A stretch of 64,000 nucleotides of DNA, from NCBI GenBank assembly GCA_963770295.1, contig CAVYPA010000024.1, positions 1 through 64,000 of the forward strand. The letters run 5' to 3'. Shown piece by piece: positions 32,797 through 41,922 of the stretch. This DNA is from AWTP1-13 sp963770295 (GTDB lineage: Bacteria; Pseudomonadota; Alphaproteobacteria; Rhizobiales; Hyphomicrobiaceae). A program made the position numbers and the translations under genes. Numbering within the stretch: position 1 is the stretch's first letter; every line of letters begins with the position of its first letter. The notes under the pieces are model-generated. The model worked only from the letters and a program-made list of their open reading frames with translations. It was not told the DNA's origin and ran no database searches.

Positions 32797-33645
32797 TCAG
32801 CGCTTGCTGATCACGACCTCCAGATATTCGCTGGGCAGCACCATGCTGCCGTCGCCGGCACGGTTCATGGTCCCGACCAAGGCGAGCAGATCGCGCCGCA
32901 AGCCTTGCTGCCCTGCCCCGTCGAGTGCGGCGAAAGCCTTGAGCATCGGGCCATAGTAGGTCTTGAACACGTCAAGGAAGTGCTCCGGCGAGCGGTAGCG
33001 AAAGACGAAATGACGCGCCTCTGTCTCAATCGAAGCAGCCCCCGCCCCGAACAATTCACTGAGGCGCGCCCGCGTGCCCCACAGGGCGGGCGACTTGGCC
33101 CCGGCGGGCGGCGGCAGGTACTTGCCCAAGGTTTTGAAAAGTTGACCGATGAAGCCGTCGGGCGTCCAGTTGGCAAGGCCGATCTTGCCGCCGGGCTTGC
33201 ACACGCGCAGGAGTTCGGCGGCGGCCTGCTCCTGGTTGGGCGTGAACATGACGCCGAAGCTGGAGGTCACCACATCGAAGCTGGCCGCGCCGAACGGCAA
33301 TGCCTCGGCATCCGCCTCCTGGAACTCGACCGACAACCCCTCGGCCGCGGCGCGCATTCGGCCGCGTTCGAGCAGGCTTGCAACATAGTCGGTCGATACG
33401 ACCTCGCACCAGCGGCGCGCCGCCGCCAGCGAGACGTTGCCGTTGCCGGCGGCGACGTCGAGCACTTTTTGACCCGCGCGCAGGTCGAGGGCTTCGCACA
33501 GGTCTTCGCCCACGATTTGTAAGGTGGTGCCTACGACCGCATAGTCGCCCGAGGACCAGGCGCTCTGTTGGCGCGCCTTCAATTCCTTAAGGTTGATCGC
33601 CGCCGGCGGCGGGTTTTGACCGATGGCGGTAGCTGCTGTAACCAT
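32797..33645 (-). CDS. Class I SAM-dependent methyltransferase
   Basis: 282 residues from the ATG at 33645 with GGAG seven bases upstream; the longer frame to 34131 is only the shadow of the divergent gene. SAM-binding motif I is VLDVAAGNGNVSLAAAR, motif II VSTDYVASLLERGR, and post-motif GLSVEFQEADAEALPFGAASFDVVTSSFGVMFTPN, as in UbiE/Coq5-like enzymes. The C-terminal part (FKTLGKYLPPPAGAKSP) is that of the subgroup often encoded next to BTAD-type regulators in rhizobia. Substrate unknown. Confidence 0.85.
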   Translation of the reverse strand: MVTAATAIGQNPPPAAINLKELKARQQSAWSSGDYAVVGTTLQIVGEDLCEALDLRAGQKVLDVAAGNGNVSLAAARRWCEVVSTDYVASLLERGRMRAAAEGLSVEFQEADAEALPFGAASFDVVTSSFGVMFTPNQEQAAAELLRVCKPGGKIGLANWTPDGFIGQLFKTLGKYLPPPAGAKSPALWGTRARLSELFGAGAASIETEARHFVFRYRSPEHFLDVFKTYYGPMLKAFAALDGAGQQGLRRDLLALVGTMNRAGDGSMVLPSEYLEVVISKR

Positions 33646-33750
33646 GACCGTTCTCCGTTGCGCGGTAGTTGCCGTTTTTGCTTGCCTGGGCGTCACTTGC
33701 GGCCCATGAGCGTCGAGGTGGAACCTTAGCGGCCACGCGTGGAGGCGAAC

Positions 33751-35790
33751 GTGGGTGGCGGCGTGGAAAAGGGCGTGGAAAAAGGTCGCGAGCGTCGGTC
33801 GGGGAGCGCCTTGGGCCTCGAGGTGCGCCTGCTCGGACCGCTGACGATCCGCCGCCAGGGCCAAGAGCTGGCGCTGCCGGCCTCGCGCAAGGCCCGCGCG
33901 CTCATCGGCTATCTGTCGCTGGCCTCGCAGGCCATCCCGCGCAGCCAGCTCTGCGAACTGCTGTGGGATGTGCCCAACGACCCGCGCGGCGAGCTGCGCT
34001 GGTGCCTGAGCAAGCTGCGCGGCATCCTCGACGCGCCCCAGTGCCCAAGGCTCGAAAGCCGCGGCGACAGCATCAGGCTCGACCTTGCCAATTGCTTCGT
34101 CGACGCGGTCGAGATCAGCCAGGCGACGCAAACAGGGATCGGGTCGCTATCCCCCGCACGCCTGCGCGAACTGTGCGCGCTCTTTAACGGGGAATTGCTC
34201 GACGGCTTGGAGGTCGACCGCAATCCCGGCTTCAACAGTTGGCTCACCGCCCAGCGGCGACGGTTTCGCAGCTGCCATACGGCCTTGCTCGAACAGCTGG
34301 CGAAAAGCGCCAGCGGCGATGAGGTGTTCGTCTACCTCGAACAGTTGGCCGAGCTCGCACCCTTCGATCAACGCGTCCACGAAATGCTACTCAATGCCTT
34401 CGCCCGGCGCGGCCGTATCCGCGAGGGGGAGGAACATCTGGCCGCCACCGCCCGCCTGTTCGAGGCGGAGGGTCTCGATTGTACACCGATTGCCAAGCTG
34501 TGGCGGGCTGCCAAGGCGCACCGCGAAGTTGCACCGCACGCCGCGGTGACGGCCGCCGCCGCGCCCCTCGACCCCGGGGCAACCAGCCTCAACCTCACCC
34601 CCAGGCGCGCCTCGATCGCCGTGATGCCGTTTGCCTCCCCCGACATCGCCAGCGCTCTGGGCCATGGCGGCCCCGCCGGCGGCTTGGCCGACGATGTGAT
34701 CACGCGGCTTGCCAAACTGCGCAGCCTGTTCGTCATTGCGCAAGGCACGATGTTTGCGTTGAGCGAGCGCCGCGTCGGACCGGAGGAGGCTGGCCGCATC
34801 CTCAACGTGGATTATATCGTCAGCGGCTCATTGCGACGCCAGGACAACCGGCTGCGCGTTAGCGTCGAGCTGGCCGAGACGCGCAGCGCCCGCATCGTCT
34901 GGGCCGAAGTGTTCGATCAGAAGATCGATGACGCCTTTCGTGTCCTCGACGAGATCGGCAACAGGATCGTTGCCTCCATCGCCACCGAGGTCGAGACCAT
35001 CGAGCGCAACCGCGCCATCCTGAAGCCACCCAATTCGCTCGATGCCTGGGAGGCCCATCACCGCGGCCTGTGGCACATGTATCGTTTCAACAAGGCCGAC
35101 AACGGTTTGGCCAGGCACTTTTTCGAGACCGCGGTGCGCCTCGACCCGACGTTTGCGCGGGCCTATGCCGGCCTGTCCTTTACTCACTTCCAGAACGCCT
35201 TTCAGGGCTGGGCCAAGCGCGAAGCGGAGATCGAGCGGGCCTTCGAGGCCGCCGGGCAAAGCCTGATGGCCGATGACCGCGATCCCGCCGCGCACTGGGC
35301 GATGGGGCGTGCGCTCTGGTTGTATGGACGCCAGGACCAATCCCTCACCGAACTGGAACGGGCAATCGACCTCAGTCCAAATTTTGCGCTCGGTCACTAT
35401 ACCCTGGCCTTCGTCCACGCGCAGGGCGGCGACCCGCGCGCCGCCGTCACCTTCTCCGATCAATCGCGCCTCTTGAGCCCGTTCGATCCCATGTTGTTTG
35501 CCATGTTCGGCTCGCGCGCGATGGGCCTTGTGCGCCTGCAACGCTTCGAGGAAGCCGCCGAGTGGGCCGTCAAAGCCGCGGCCCGCCCGAATGCGCACGA
35601 GCACATCCGTGCGATCGCGGCGTTTTGCTTGGCGCTGGCCGATCGGCGCGATGAAGCGCGCACCCTGCTTGCCTCGATCCGCCGGACGCGCCCCGACTAC
35701 CGCGTCGACGATTTCCTAGCCGCCTTCCAATTCGAGCCCGACGCCGTGGCGCTTTTCCGCAAGGCCGCCAAGCGCATCGGCATGGATTAA
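33751..35790 (+). CDS. BTAD (SARP-like) transcriptional regulator with TPR repeats
   Basis: About 679 residues from the GTG at 33751, which has GGAGG five bases upstream (a GTG four codons earlier lacks one). Residues about 25-100 form an OmpR-like winged helix (LEVRLLGPLTIRRQGQELALP, SRSQLCELLW-type helix). The bacterial transcriptional activation domain follows (RELCALFNGELLDGLEV, FDQRVHEMLLNAFARRGR). A TolB-like segment (RASIAVMPFASPD, ADDVITRLAKLRSLFVIAQGTMFAL, NVDYIVSGSLRRQDNRLRV) and C-terminal TPR units (FFETAVRLDPTFARAYAGL, ELERAIDLSPNFALGHYTLA) complete it. It probably regulates the divergent methyltransferase; no receiver or kinase is visible. Confidence 0.82.
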   Translation: MGGGVEKGVEKGRERRSGSALGLEVRLLGPLTIRRQGQELALPASRKARALIGYLSLASQAIPRSQLCELLWDVPNDPRGELRWCLSKLRGILDAPQCPRLESRGDSIRLDLANCFVDAVEISQATQTGIGSLSPARLRELCALFNGELLDGLEVDRNPGFNSWLTAQRRRFRSCHTALLEQLAKSASGDEVFVYLEQLAELAPFDQRVHEMLLNAFARRGRIREGEEHLAATARLFEAEGLDCTPIAKLWRAAKAHREVAPHAAVTAAAAPLDPGATSLNLTPRRASIAVMPFASPDIASALGHGGPAGGLADDVITRLAKLRSLFVIAQGTMFALSERRVGPEEAGRILNVDYIVSGSLRRQDNRLRVSVELAETRSARIVWAEVFDQKIDDAFRVLDEIGNRIVASIATEVETIERNRAILKPPNSLDAWEAHHRGLWHMYRFNKADNGLARHFFETAVRLDPTFARAYAGLSFTHFQNAFQGWAKREAEIERAFEAAGQSLMADDRDPAAHWAMGRALWLYGRQDQSLTELERAIDLSPNFALGHYTLAFVHAQGGDPRAAVTFSDQSRLLSPFDPMLFAMFGSRAMGLVRLQRFEEAAEWAVKAAARPNAHEHIRAIAAFCLALADRRDEARTLLASIRRTRPDYRVDDFLAAFQFEPDAVALFRKAAKRIGMD

Positions 35791-36056
35791 GCGCGCGCTT
35801 GCGCTTTGGCCCGACGCGCGCACCGCCGCAGCCAACACCAGGGCTGCCGCGCCGGCCGGGCCTGCGCCAGGCACCGGCCGCGGCGGCTTGACGCTTGCCG
35901 CAACGATTGCCTCGTTTGGGCGTTTGGCCGGCCGCACGCCTTGGCGCCGCGCTCGCGCTGCGGCGGGGCGGGCTTGCCGGCCCGGCCGTTGGCAACGGCG
36001 CCAAGGCCTGCTTTCATAGGCGGCATGGCGCAACGCTCAAGTGTCGGGAGAGAAAC
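35791..36056. other. GC-rich gap
   Basis: Ala/Arg-rich frames here are artefacts of GC content. Only the ribosome site of the next gene is recognisable. Confidence 0.3.
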
Positions 36057-37253
36057 GTGCAGCAGGCCCTATCCGGTATCCGAGTGATCGACATGACCCA
36101 CAATCAAGCGGGACCCGCTTGCACGCAAATGCTGGGTTTCCTCGGGGCCGAGGTGATCAAGCTTGAGGAACCCAAGGGCGGCGACGTCGCCCGCAGCAAC
36201 ATGCGCGATGCCGCCGGCGGCGACAGCTTGTTCTTCCTGCTTCTCAACGCCAACAAGCAAAGCCTGACCCTCAACCTGAAATCGGCGCGAGGAAAAGAGT
36301 TGTTCAAGCAGGTGATTGCCAACTGCGATGTCCTGGTGGAGAACTTTGGTCCCGGTGCCCTCGATCGCCTCGGCGTCGGCTACGAGGTGCTATCGGCAAT
36401 CAATCCGCGCCTCATCTATGCCACCATCAAGGGCTTCGGCACCTACGGTCCCTACAGCGACTTCAAGAGCTTCGAGCCCATCGCCCAGGCCATGGGCGGC
36501 GCCATGTGCGTGACCGGGGTCCCCGATGGCCCGCCGACCTACGTTTGGCCCTCGATCGGCGATTCCGGTACCGGCATGCACATGGCAATCGGCATTCTCG
36601 CCGCCTTGCAGCAGCGGCATAGCACGGGGCGCGGCCAGCACGTGGAGGTCTCCATGCAAGACGCGGTCGTGAATATCTGCCGGGTCAGCCTGCGCGATCA
36701 CCAACGTTTCGGTCACCCGCCACCGCGCACCGGCAACCAGCTCGGTCGCAACGTCCCCGGCACCACCTATGCTTGCGCCCCCGGTGGTCCCAACGACTAC
36801 GTCTTCATCTACGCGCAACCGCAAATGTGGCCGGCCCTGCTCGGCGTCTTGCATAAGCCCGAACTGGCGGAAGACCCGCGCTTCAAAACGCTCGAGGCGC
36901 GCTGGGAAAATCGCGCGGCGCTCGATGCCATCGTTGCTGATTGGACCCGTCAGCGCGGCAAGCACGAGGTGATGCGGCTGCTGGGTGAAGCCGGCGTGCC
37001 TTGTGGCGCCTGCCAGGACACCGGCGAGGTCCTTGCCGACCCTCACCTCAAGGCGCGTGAGATGATCGTCGACGTCGACTACCCGCAGCGGGGCACCTAT
37101 CAAACGGTCGGCTGCCCCGTGAAGCTGTCGGCCTCGCCCGTCAGGGTCAGTCGCCCACCGCTGCTCGGCGAGCACACCGATCACCTGCTGGCTAAGCTGT
37201 GCAGCGTGGCGCCGGCGGACCTGCCGGCCCTGCACGAGGAAGGTATTGCTTAA
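36057..37253 (+). CDS. Formyl-CoA transferase-like class III CoA-transferase
   Basis: 398 residues from the GTG at 36057, preceded by GGGAG at seven bases. The sequence follows the oxalate-degradation enzyme Frc closely: THNQAGPACTQMLGFLGAEVIKLE near the start, VLVENFGPGALDRLG, the catalytic Asp at residue 169 in SIGDSGTGMHM (the same number as in Frc), and GQHVEVSMQDAVVNICRVSLRD. Frc moves CoA from formyl-CoA to oxalate. No oxalyl-CoA decarboxylase is visible nearby, so the acceptor may be another acid. It converges on the CitE-type gene. Confidence 0.85.
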   Translation: MQQALSGIRVIDMTHNQAGPACTQMLGFLGAEVIKLEEPKGGDVARSNMRDAAGGDSLFFLLLNANKQSLTLNLKSARGKELFKQVIANCDVLVENFGPGALDRLGVGYEVLSAINPRLIYATIKGFGTYGPYSDFKSFEPIAQAMGGAMCVTGVPDGPPTYVWPSIGDSGTGMHMAIGILAALQQRHSTGRGQHVEVSMQDAVVNICRVSLRDHQRFGHPPPRTGNQLGRNVPGTTYACAPGGPNDYVFIYAQPQMWPALLGVLHKPELAEDPRFKTLEARWENRAALDAIVADWTRQRGKHEVMRLLGEAGVPCGACQDTGEVLADPHLKAREMIVDVDYPQRGTYQTVGCPVKLSASPVRVSRPPLLGEHTDHLLAKLCSVAPADLPALHEEGIA

Positions 37254-37276
37254 CGTTCACCCCCCCGGTGCCCCGC

Positions 37277-38167
37277 TCATGGCTTGGCCTGCCGGGCCCG
37301 CGCCAGCAGCGCCTTGGCGCGTTCGACCACCGGCACATCGATCATCTTGCCGTCAAAGGTGACGGCGCCGACGCCGGCTGCCATGGCCGTATCGTAGGCG
37401 GCGATCAGTCGGCGCGCCCGCTCGAGCTCGGCGGCCGAGACCCCATACTCCTCGTTGAGGATCGGCAGTTGGCTCGGGTGCACGCAGCTTGCAGCAGCAA
37501 AGCCGAATTTGCGCGACCGGCGCACCACGGCGCGGAAGGCATCGAGGTCCTTGAAGTCGGCCACGGTACCCATGAAGCCAAGCGGCAGAATGCCGGCGGC
37601 GCGGGCGGCGATGATCACCGTCTGCTTCGGCATCTCCAGCGTCTCGCCGAGCGGCTCCATACCGACCGACCAGGCGAAGTCTTCCGCGCCTAACGACAGG
37701 GCCACCAACCGGGGCGTCGCTCCGGCGATCTCGCGCGCCCGAAAATACCCCCCCGCCGTCTCGATCAGCGCCACCAGCTTGGTATGGCCGAGGCGCAGGC
37801 CGCGCCGAGGCTCTAGCAGGTCGAGCATCTCGGCAATGACCTGCAAGTGCTCGGGGCTCTCCACCTTTGGGCACATCAGCGCCGTGACCGCAGCACCTAC
37901 CGCGGCCTCGATGTCGCGGAAAGCGTGATGCCAGGGTCGATTAATCCGAACTAAAACTTCGGCGCCAGCTTTGCCGACCGCGCTGGCCGCGGCCGGAATG
38001 AGCTCGCGGCCGTGCTGCTTGCCTTCTTCCGGCACGCTGTCCTCGAGATCAAGGATGATGGCGTCGGCACCACGCGTGTGTGCGGTGGCGACAAACTTTT
38101 CCCGCGTGATCGGGACGAACAACAGCGAACGCCAATTCGGCAGATCGGTGAGCGGCATGGACATCAT
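37277..38167 (-). CDS. HpcH/HpaI-family CoA lyase (CitE-like)
   Basis: 296 residues. TIM-barrel motifs of the citrate-lyase-beta/malyl-CoA-lyase family: RSLLFVPITREKF, ADAIILDLEDSVP (metal and substrate acids), VLVRINRPWH, ALMCPKVESPEHL, LVALIETAGGYF, LSLGAEDFAWSVG and AASCVHPSQLPILNEEY. Such lyases split beta-hydroxyacyl-CoAs such as malyl-CoA or citramalyl-CoA into acetyl-CoA and a 2-oxoacid. Its ATG overlaps the stop of the CoA-transferase gene by four bases, so the two products probably work in sequence: activation to a CoA ester, then cleavage. Confidence 0.85.
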   Translation of the reverse strand: MMSMPLTDLPNWRSLLFVPITREKFVATAHTRGADAIILDLEDSVPEEGKQHGRELIPAAASAVGKAGAEVLVRINRPWHHAFRDIEAAVGAAVTALMCPKVESPEHLQVIAEMLDLLEPRRGLRLGHTKLVALIETAGGYFRAREIAGATPRLVALSLGAEDFAWSVGMEPLGETLEMPKQTVIIAARAAGILPLGFMGTVADFKDLDAFRAVVRRSRKFGFAAASCVHPSQLPILNEEYGVSAAELERARRLIAAYDTAMAAGVGAVTFDGKMIDVPVVERAKALLARARQAKP

Positions 38168-39393
38168 ACAATCCCTTCAGAGTACAGGCGGGCAAGGTCA
38201 TCCGCGGCGATGCCGATGCGGGCCAAGATCTCCGGCGTATGCTCGCCCAGCTTGGGGGCGGGGCGGCGCAGCGCACCCGGCGTCGCCGACAGACGCGGCA
38301 GCACGTTGTGCATGGTCAAGCTGCCGAGTTCCGCATCCGGGACCTCGACAACCACCTGGCGCTCCTGAACGTGGCGATCGGCAACGAACTGATCGATGTC
38401 ATAGACGGGAGCCGCGGTAACCTCGGCGGCCTCGAACACGGCCAGGCACTCGACGAGATCACGACCGGCGATGAACTCGCGGATCGGCCGCTCTGCTTCC
38501 TCGTTGTTGGCAAGTCGCGCGCTGTTGCTGGCAAACCGGGGATCTTTCGTCATCTCGGGGACACCCACGGCCGCATACAGCCTTTCCGCCATCGATTGCA
38601 TCGAGCCCGAGATCGAAAGCCAGCGGCCGTCGCGGGTGCGGTACACATTGCGCGGGCTCGTGATGTTTGAGCGGCTACCCTGTCGGCGCGGCACGACGCC
38701 GAAGGCCTTGAACGCGGCGGCATCCGAGCCCACTACCGAGTGCATTCCTTCGAGCAGCGACAGGTCGATGACCTGACCGGCTCCACCCTTGCTCTCGATC
38801 TCGCGCAAGGCGAGCAAGGTGGCGTAGGCGCCGTAGAGGCCCGAGATCATGTCGGCAAGCGCCGTCGGCGGCAGCACCGGTGCGCGATCGGGGAAGCCCG
38901 TCTTGGCGGCGAAACCCGACAGGCCTTCCACCAGCGTTCCGAAGCCGGGCTTCTGGGCATAAGGTCCGGTCTGTCCCCAACCGGACACGCGCACGATGAT
39001 GAGCCGCGGGTTGCGCGCGTGAAGCACGGCCGGAGCAAGCCCCATGCGTTCCAGCGTGCCCGGCCGATAGTTTTCGATCAAAACCTGGGCGCGCTCGATG
39101 AGATCGAGCAGCAGTTCCTTGCCCTGCAGTTTGCGCAGATTGAGCGTCAGGCTCAATTTGTTGCGGGCGTAAGCCTTCCAGAACAGCGAATGGCCTTCGA
39201 CGCGCCAGGCACGCAAGGGGTCACCCTTGTCCGGATCCTCGACCTTGATCACCTCGGCGCCAAAATCGGCCAACTGCAGCGACACCATGTTGCCGGCGAC
39301 CAGACGCGACAGGTCGAGCACCGTGATACCGTCGAGGGGGCCCGATGCGGTTGGTTGAAACGGCGTCATTGCGACTTGCCTCGAGGGTTGCAC
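38164..39393 (-). CDS. CaiB/BaiF class III CoA-transferase
   Basis: 409 residues. N-terminal GPLDGITVLDLSRLVAGNMVSLQLADFGAEVIKVEDPDKGDPLR is the CoA-binding Rossmann part. YARNKLSLTLNLRKLQGKELLLDLIE, VLIENYRPGTLERMG and the region of the catalytic Asp (LPPTALADMISGLYGAYATL) follow. It is not especially Frc-like, unlike the neighbour at 36057. It is translationally coupled to the CitE-type lyase and lies downstream of a complete liv transporter on the same strand, so its substrate is plausibly the acid that this transporter brings in. Confidence 0.88.
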   Translation of the reverse strand: MQPSRQVAMTPFQPTASGPLDGITVLDLSRLVAGNMVSLQLADFGAEVIKVEDPDKGDPLRAWRVEGHSLFWKAYARNKLSLTLNLRKLQGKELLLDLIERAQVLIENYRPGTLERMGLAPAVLHARNPRLIIVRVSGWGQTGPYAQKPGFGTLVEGLSGFAAKTGFPDRAPVLPPTALADMISGLYGAYATLLALREIESKGGAGQVIDLSLLEGMHSVVGSDAAAFKAFGVVPRRQGSRSNITSPRNVYRTRDGRWLSISGSMQSMAERLYAAVGVPEMTKDPRFASNSARLANNEEAERPIREFIAGRDLVECLAVFEAAEVTAAPVYDIDQFVADRHVQERQVVVEVPDAELGSLTMHNVLPRLSATPGALRRPAPKLGEHTPEILARIGIAADDLARLYSEGIV

Positions 39394-39397
39394 CTAC

Positions 39398-39441
39398 CGG
39401 CAGCTGGCCGGCAGCTGGCCGGCAGCTGGCCGGCAGTTGGC
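39398..39441. repeat. Four tandem copies of an 11-bp unit
   Basis: CGGCAGCTGGC repeats four times, the last copy with one change (CGGCAGTTGGC), between livF and the CoA-transferase gene. Same unit length, and the same GCTGGC core, as the repeat at 22941. Confidence 0.9.
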
Positions 39442-39550
39442 CAGAGGCTAGCAGGATGGTAACGCCCATAAAATGCCAACGCGTCACGGCGGCTTTGCGC
39501 GGCGCTCGGCACCGGCGCCGGCGGCCACGACAAGTTTCGGCCGCTGAAGC

Positions 39551-40264
39551 TCAGTAGAGTTCCATCAGCCTGGCATTGTCGGCCAGCTCGGCCGGCAATG
39601 CCTCCAGGATGATGGCACCCGCCTTCATCACCGCAACACGATCGCAAATCTTGAGGGCCTCGCGGACGTTCTGCTCGATCAGCAGGATGCTCATGGCGTG
39701 CTGGCGCTGCAGCGTGCGAATCGGTTGCAGCAAGTCCTGGAACAGTTTGGGGGCAAGCCCGATTGAGGGCTCATCCATGAGCAGACAGCGCGGCCGGGCC
39801 AGGAGGGCGCGCCCGATCGACACCATCTGCTGTTGGCCCCCAGAAAGGAGACCGGCGCGCCGATGATAGAAGGCGCGGATCGGCGGCAGCACCTCCAACA
39901 CCCATGCGACGCGCTCGGCGCGCTCAGCCTCGGCAACGCCGGCGGACCACATGCCGAGCGCGAAAATCTCCGCAACCGTGAGGCCCGGAAAGACGCCTCT
40001 GCCTTCCGGCACCATCGCCACACCGTGCGCCGCCAAGGCACGCGGCAGGTGGCGCGGCAGCAGTTGGCCGTCGACCAGAACGCGACCGGCCTCGGGTTTG
40101 GCCAGCCCGAACAGGGTGCGCAACAGCGTGCTCTTGCCGGCGCCATTGTGACCAATGAGGCAAAGCACCTCCCGCGGCCTGAGCTCGATGCTGACGTCGA
40201 GCAGCACCGGCTTGCCGCCGTAGCCGACGCGCAAGTTCTCGGCCTTGAGCACCGCGGCTGTCAT
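39551..40264 (-). CDS. livF: Branched-chain-type ABC transporter ATP-binding protein LivF
   Basis: 237 residues, standard LivF size. Walker A GHNGAGKST, signature LSGGQQQMVSIGRAL, Walker B RCLLMDEPSIGLAP and the LivF-typical MSILLIEQNVREALKICDR. With LivG it forms the ATPase pair of a HAAT-type importer. It overlaps livG by four bases (ATGA), and all five liv genes lie in order K-H-M-G-F on the minus strand. Confidence 0.93.
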   Translation of the reverse strand: MTAAVLKAENLRVGYGGKPVLLDVSIELRPREVLCLIGHNGAGKSTLLRTLFGLAKPEAGRVLVDGQLLPRHLPRALAAHGVAMVPEGRGVFPGLTVAEIFALGMWSAGVAEAERAERVAWVLEVLPPIRAFYHRRAGLLSGGQQQMVSIGRALLARPRCLLMDEPSIGLAPKLFQDLLQPIRTLQRQHAMSILLIEQNVREALKICDRVAVMKAGAIILEALPAELADNARLMELY

Positions 40265-41019
40265 ACTGCCCGCTCGCCGAAATAGATGGCGGCCAACGCC
40301 GGATCGGAGAGGATCGTCTTGGGATCACCCTCGGCCAACAGCCGGCCCTGGTCGAGAAAGGCGATACGATCGGAGATGCCCTGCACGATATCGAGGTTGT
40401 GTTCGATGATGCAGATGGTGACACCCTCGCGCACCTGCTGGCGCAACAGCGCCAGGAAACTCTGGTAGGAACCGGGGTCGAGACCGGAGGCAGGCTCATC
40501 CAAGAGCCATAGACGTGCGCCCGACGCCATGATGCGGGCAAGACTGAGAAACTTGCGTTCCGCGTAAGCCAAGTCGACGGCACGCGCGTTGCGTTTGTCG
40601 CCGAGGCCGGTGGCGGCAAGCGTCGCCTCCACCTTGTCGCGGCGAGCCTTGTGGGCGGTGCGACCGCCCGGCTGCCACAGCCAGGAGCCGCGTTCCGTCA
40701 CCGTTTCGATGTTCTCCGCCACCGTCATGTTGGCGAAAAGCTTGAGGTCCTGAAAGGAACGGCCGATACCCAAGCGCGCGATCTTCCAGTGCGGCAGACC
40801 GACAATGGACTTGCCGAGCCATGTCACCTCGCCGCGATCCGGCAGCAGGTGCCCGGTCATCAGGTTGAACAGCGTGGTCTTGCCCGCTCCATTCGGCCCC
40901 ACCAAGGTGGTGATGATGCCGCTGCGCAGCGAGAACGAAACAGCATCGACGGCCTTGAGGCCGCCGAAGGTCTTGGCGACCTCGCTCGCCTGTAGCAAAA
41001 CCTCGCCGCCCTGGCTCAT
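40261..41019 (-). CDS. livG: Branched-chain-type ABC transporter ATP-binding protein LivG
   Basis: 252 residues from the ATG at 41019, which overlaps the livM stop (ATGA). Walker A GPNGAGKTT, the LivG-type GIGRSFQDLKLFANMTVAENI, a signature region AYAERKFLSLARIM and Walker B LWLLDEPASGLDP. The signature is AYAERKF in place of LSGGQ-like residues, as often in LivG homologues. The frame is open further upstream only as a shadow of livM. Confidence 0.93.
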   Translation of the reverse strand: MSQGGEVLLQASEVAKTFGGLKAVDAVSFSLRSGIITTLVGPNGAGKTTLFNLMTGHLLPDRGEVTWLGKSIVGLPHWKIARLGIGRSFQDLKLFANMTVAENIETVTERGSWLWQPGGRTAHKARRDKVEATLAATGLGDKRNARAVDLAYAERKFLSLARIMASGARLWLLDEPASGLDPGSYQSFLALLRQQVREGVTICIIEHNLDIVQGISDRIAFLDQGRLLAEGDPKTILSDPALAAIYFGERAV

Positions 41020-41915
41020 GTCGCGCCGCTCTTGGGGCTGCGCGGGGTGTCCTGGAACCCCCAGAGGCCGCCCGGCCGGTAGATCATCAACACGACCATC
41101 GCCAGCCCGTAGGCGATTTGCTGGATCGAACCGATCTCGGTGACCGGCAGATACGGCAAGTAGCTCAAGCCGGCTGGGAGCAGCAGGATCAGCACGGTGC
41201 CGATCACCGGCCCCAACAGCGTGGCGGTGCCGCCGATGATGACCATGGCCATCAGTTGGATGGAGGTGTCGAGCACAAAGCTCTCGACATTGATGAAACT
41301 CAAATAGAAGGCATAGAGTGAACCTGCCACCGCCGCCAGGGCCGATGACACCACGACCGCCGTGGTCTTGATGATGGCCACGTTCTTGCCGTAGGCCCAG
41401 GCGGCCGTCTCGTCGTCGCGAATGGCTTTTAGGCTGCGGCCGAAGCTGGAGCGGACCAGGGCGCGAATAACGAAGATGATGAGCGCCAGGCAGCTCAGGG
41501 ACAGCAGCAGAAAATGTTCCGGCTGCGTGACGGCAAAGCCGAACAGGCGGGCGGGCGGGATATTGGTCAGGCCGCCGATGCCGCCGGTGACCGACTTCCA
41601 TTCGGTGAAGACCGTGATGGCCAACATCTGCAAGCCGAGGGAGGCGGCGACGAAATATTCCCCGCGCACGCGTAGCGCCGGCAGCGCCAGCGCCAGGGAG
41701 ATGAGAGCCGCAAGCGCCATGCCTGCCGCCGTCGCCGCCAGGAAGCCGGCGGCGAATTTCATGGCAAAAAAGGTCGCCGTGTAGGCGCCGACACCAAAGA
41801 ACAAGGCGTGGGCGATGGAGAAAATGCCGGCATAGCCCAGAATGAAATTCAAGGTCACGGCAAGAATGGCATTGATGGAGATCAGCACCGCTAGGTTGAT
41901 GACGTAGGCCCACAT
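41016..41915 (-). CDS. livM: Branched-chain-type ABC transporter permease LivM
   Basis: 299 residues from the ATG at 41915, chosen because GTGAGG lies five bases upstream; the longer ORF starts inside livH. About nine hydrophobic segments, for example INLAVLISINAILAVTLN, and the family block NYA-type GIFSIAHALFFGVGAYTATF, GEYFVAASLGLQMLAITVF, GRSLKAIRDDETAAWAYGKNV and VIIGGTATLLGPVIGTVL. It forms one half of the membrane pore with LivH. Seven bases follow the livH stop. Confidence 0.93.
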   Translation of the reverse strand: MWAYVINLAVLISINAILAVTLNFILGYAGIFSIAHALFFGVGAYTATFFAMKFAAGFLAATAAGMALAALISLALALPALRVRGEYFVAASLGLQMLAITVFTEWKSVTGGIGGLTNIPPARLFGFAVTQPEHFLLLSLSCLALIIFVIRALVRSSFGRSLKAIRDDETAAWAYGKNVAIIKTTAVVVSSALAAVAGSLYAFYLSFINVESFVLDTSIQLMAMVIIGGTATLLGPVIGTVLILLLPAGLSYLPYLPVTEIGSIQQIAYGLAMVVLMIYRPGGLWGFQDTPRSPKSGAT

Positions 41916-41922
41916 GCCGGCC

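Noticed and set aside
40261..41913. A 550-codon frame as a fused permease-ATPase
   Set aside because: The first 300 codons are an out-of-frame shadow of livM; the real livG starts at 41019 where it overlaps the livM stop.
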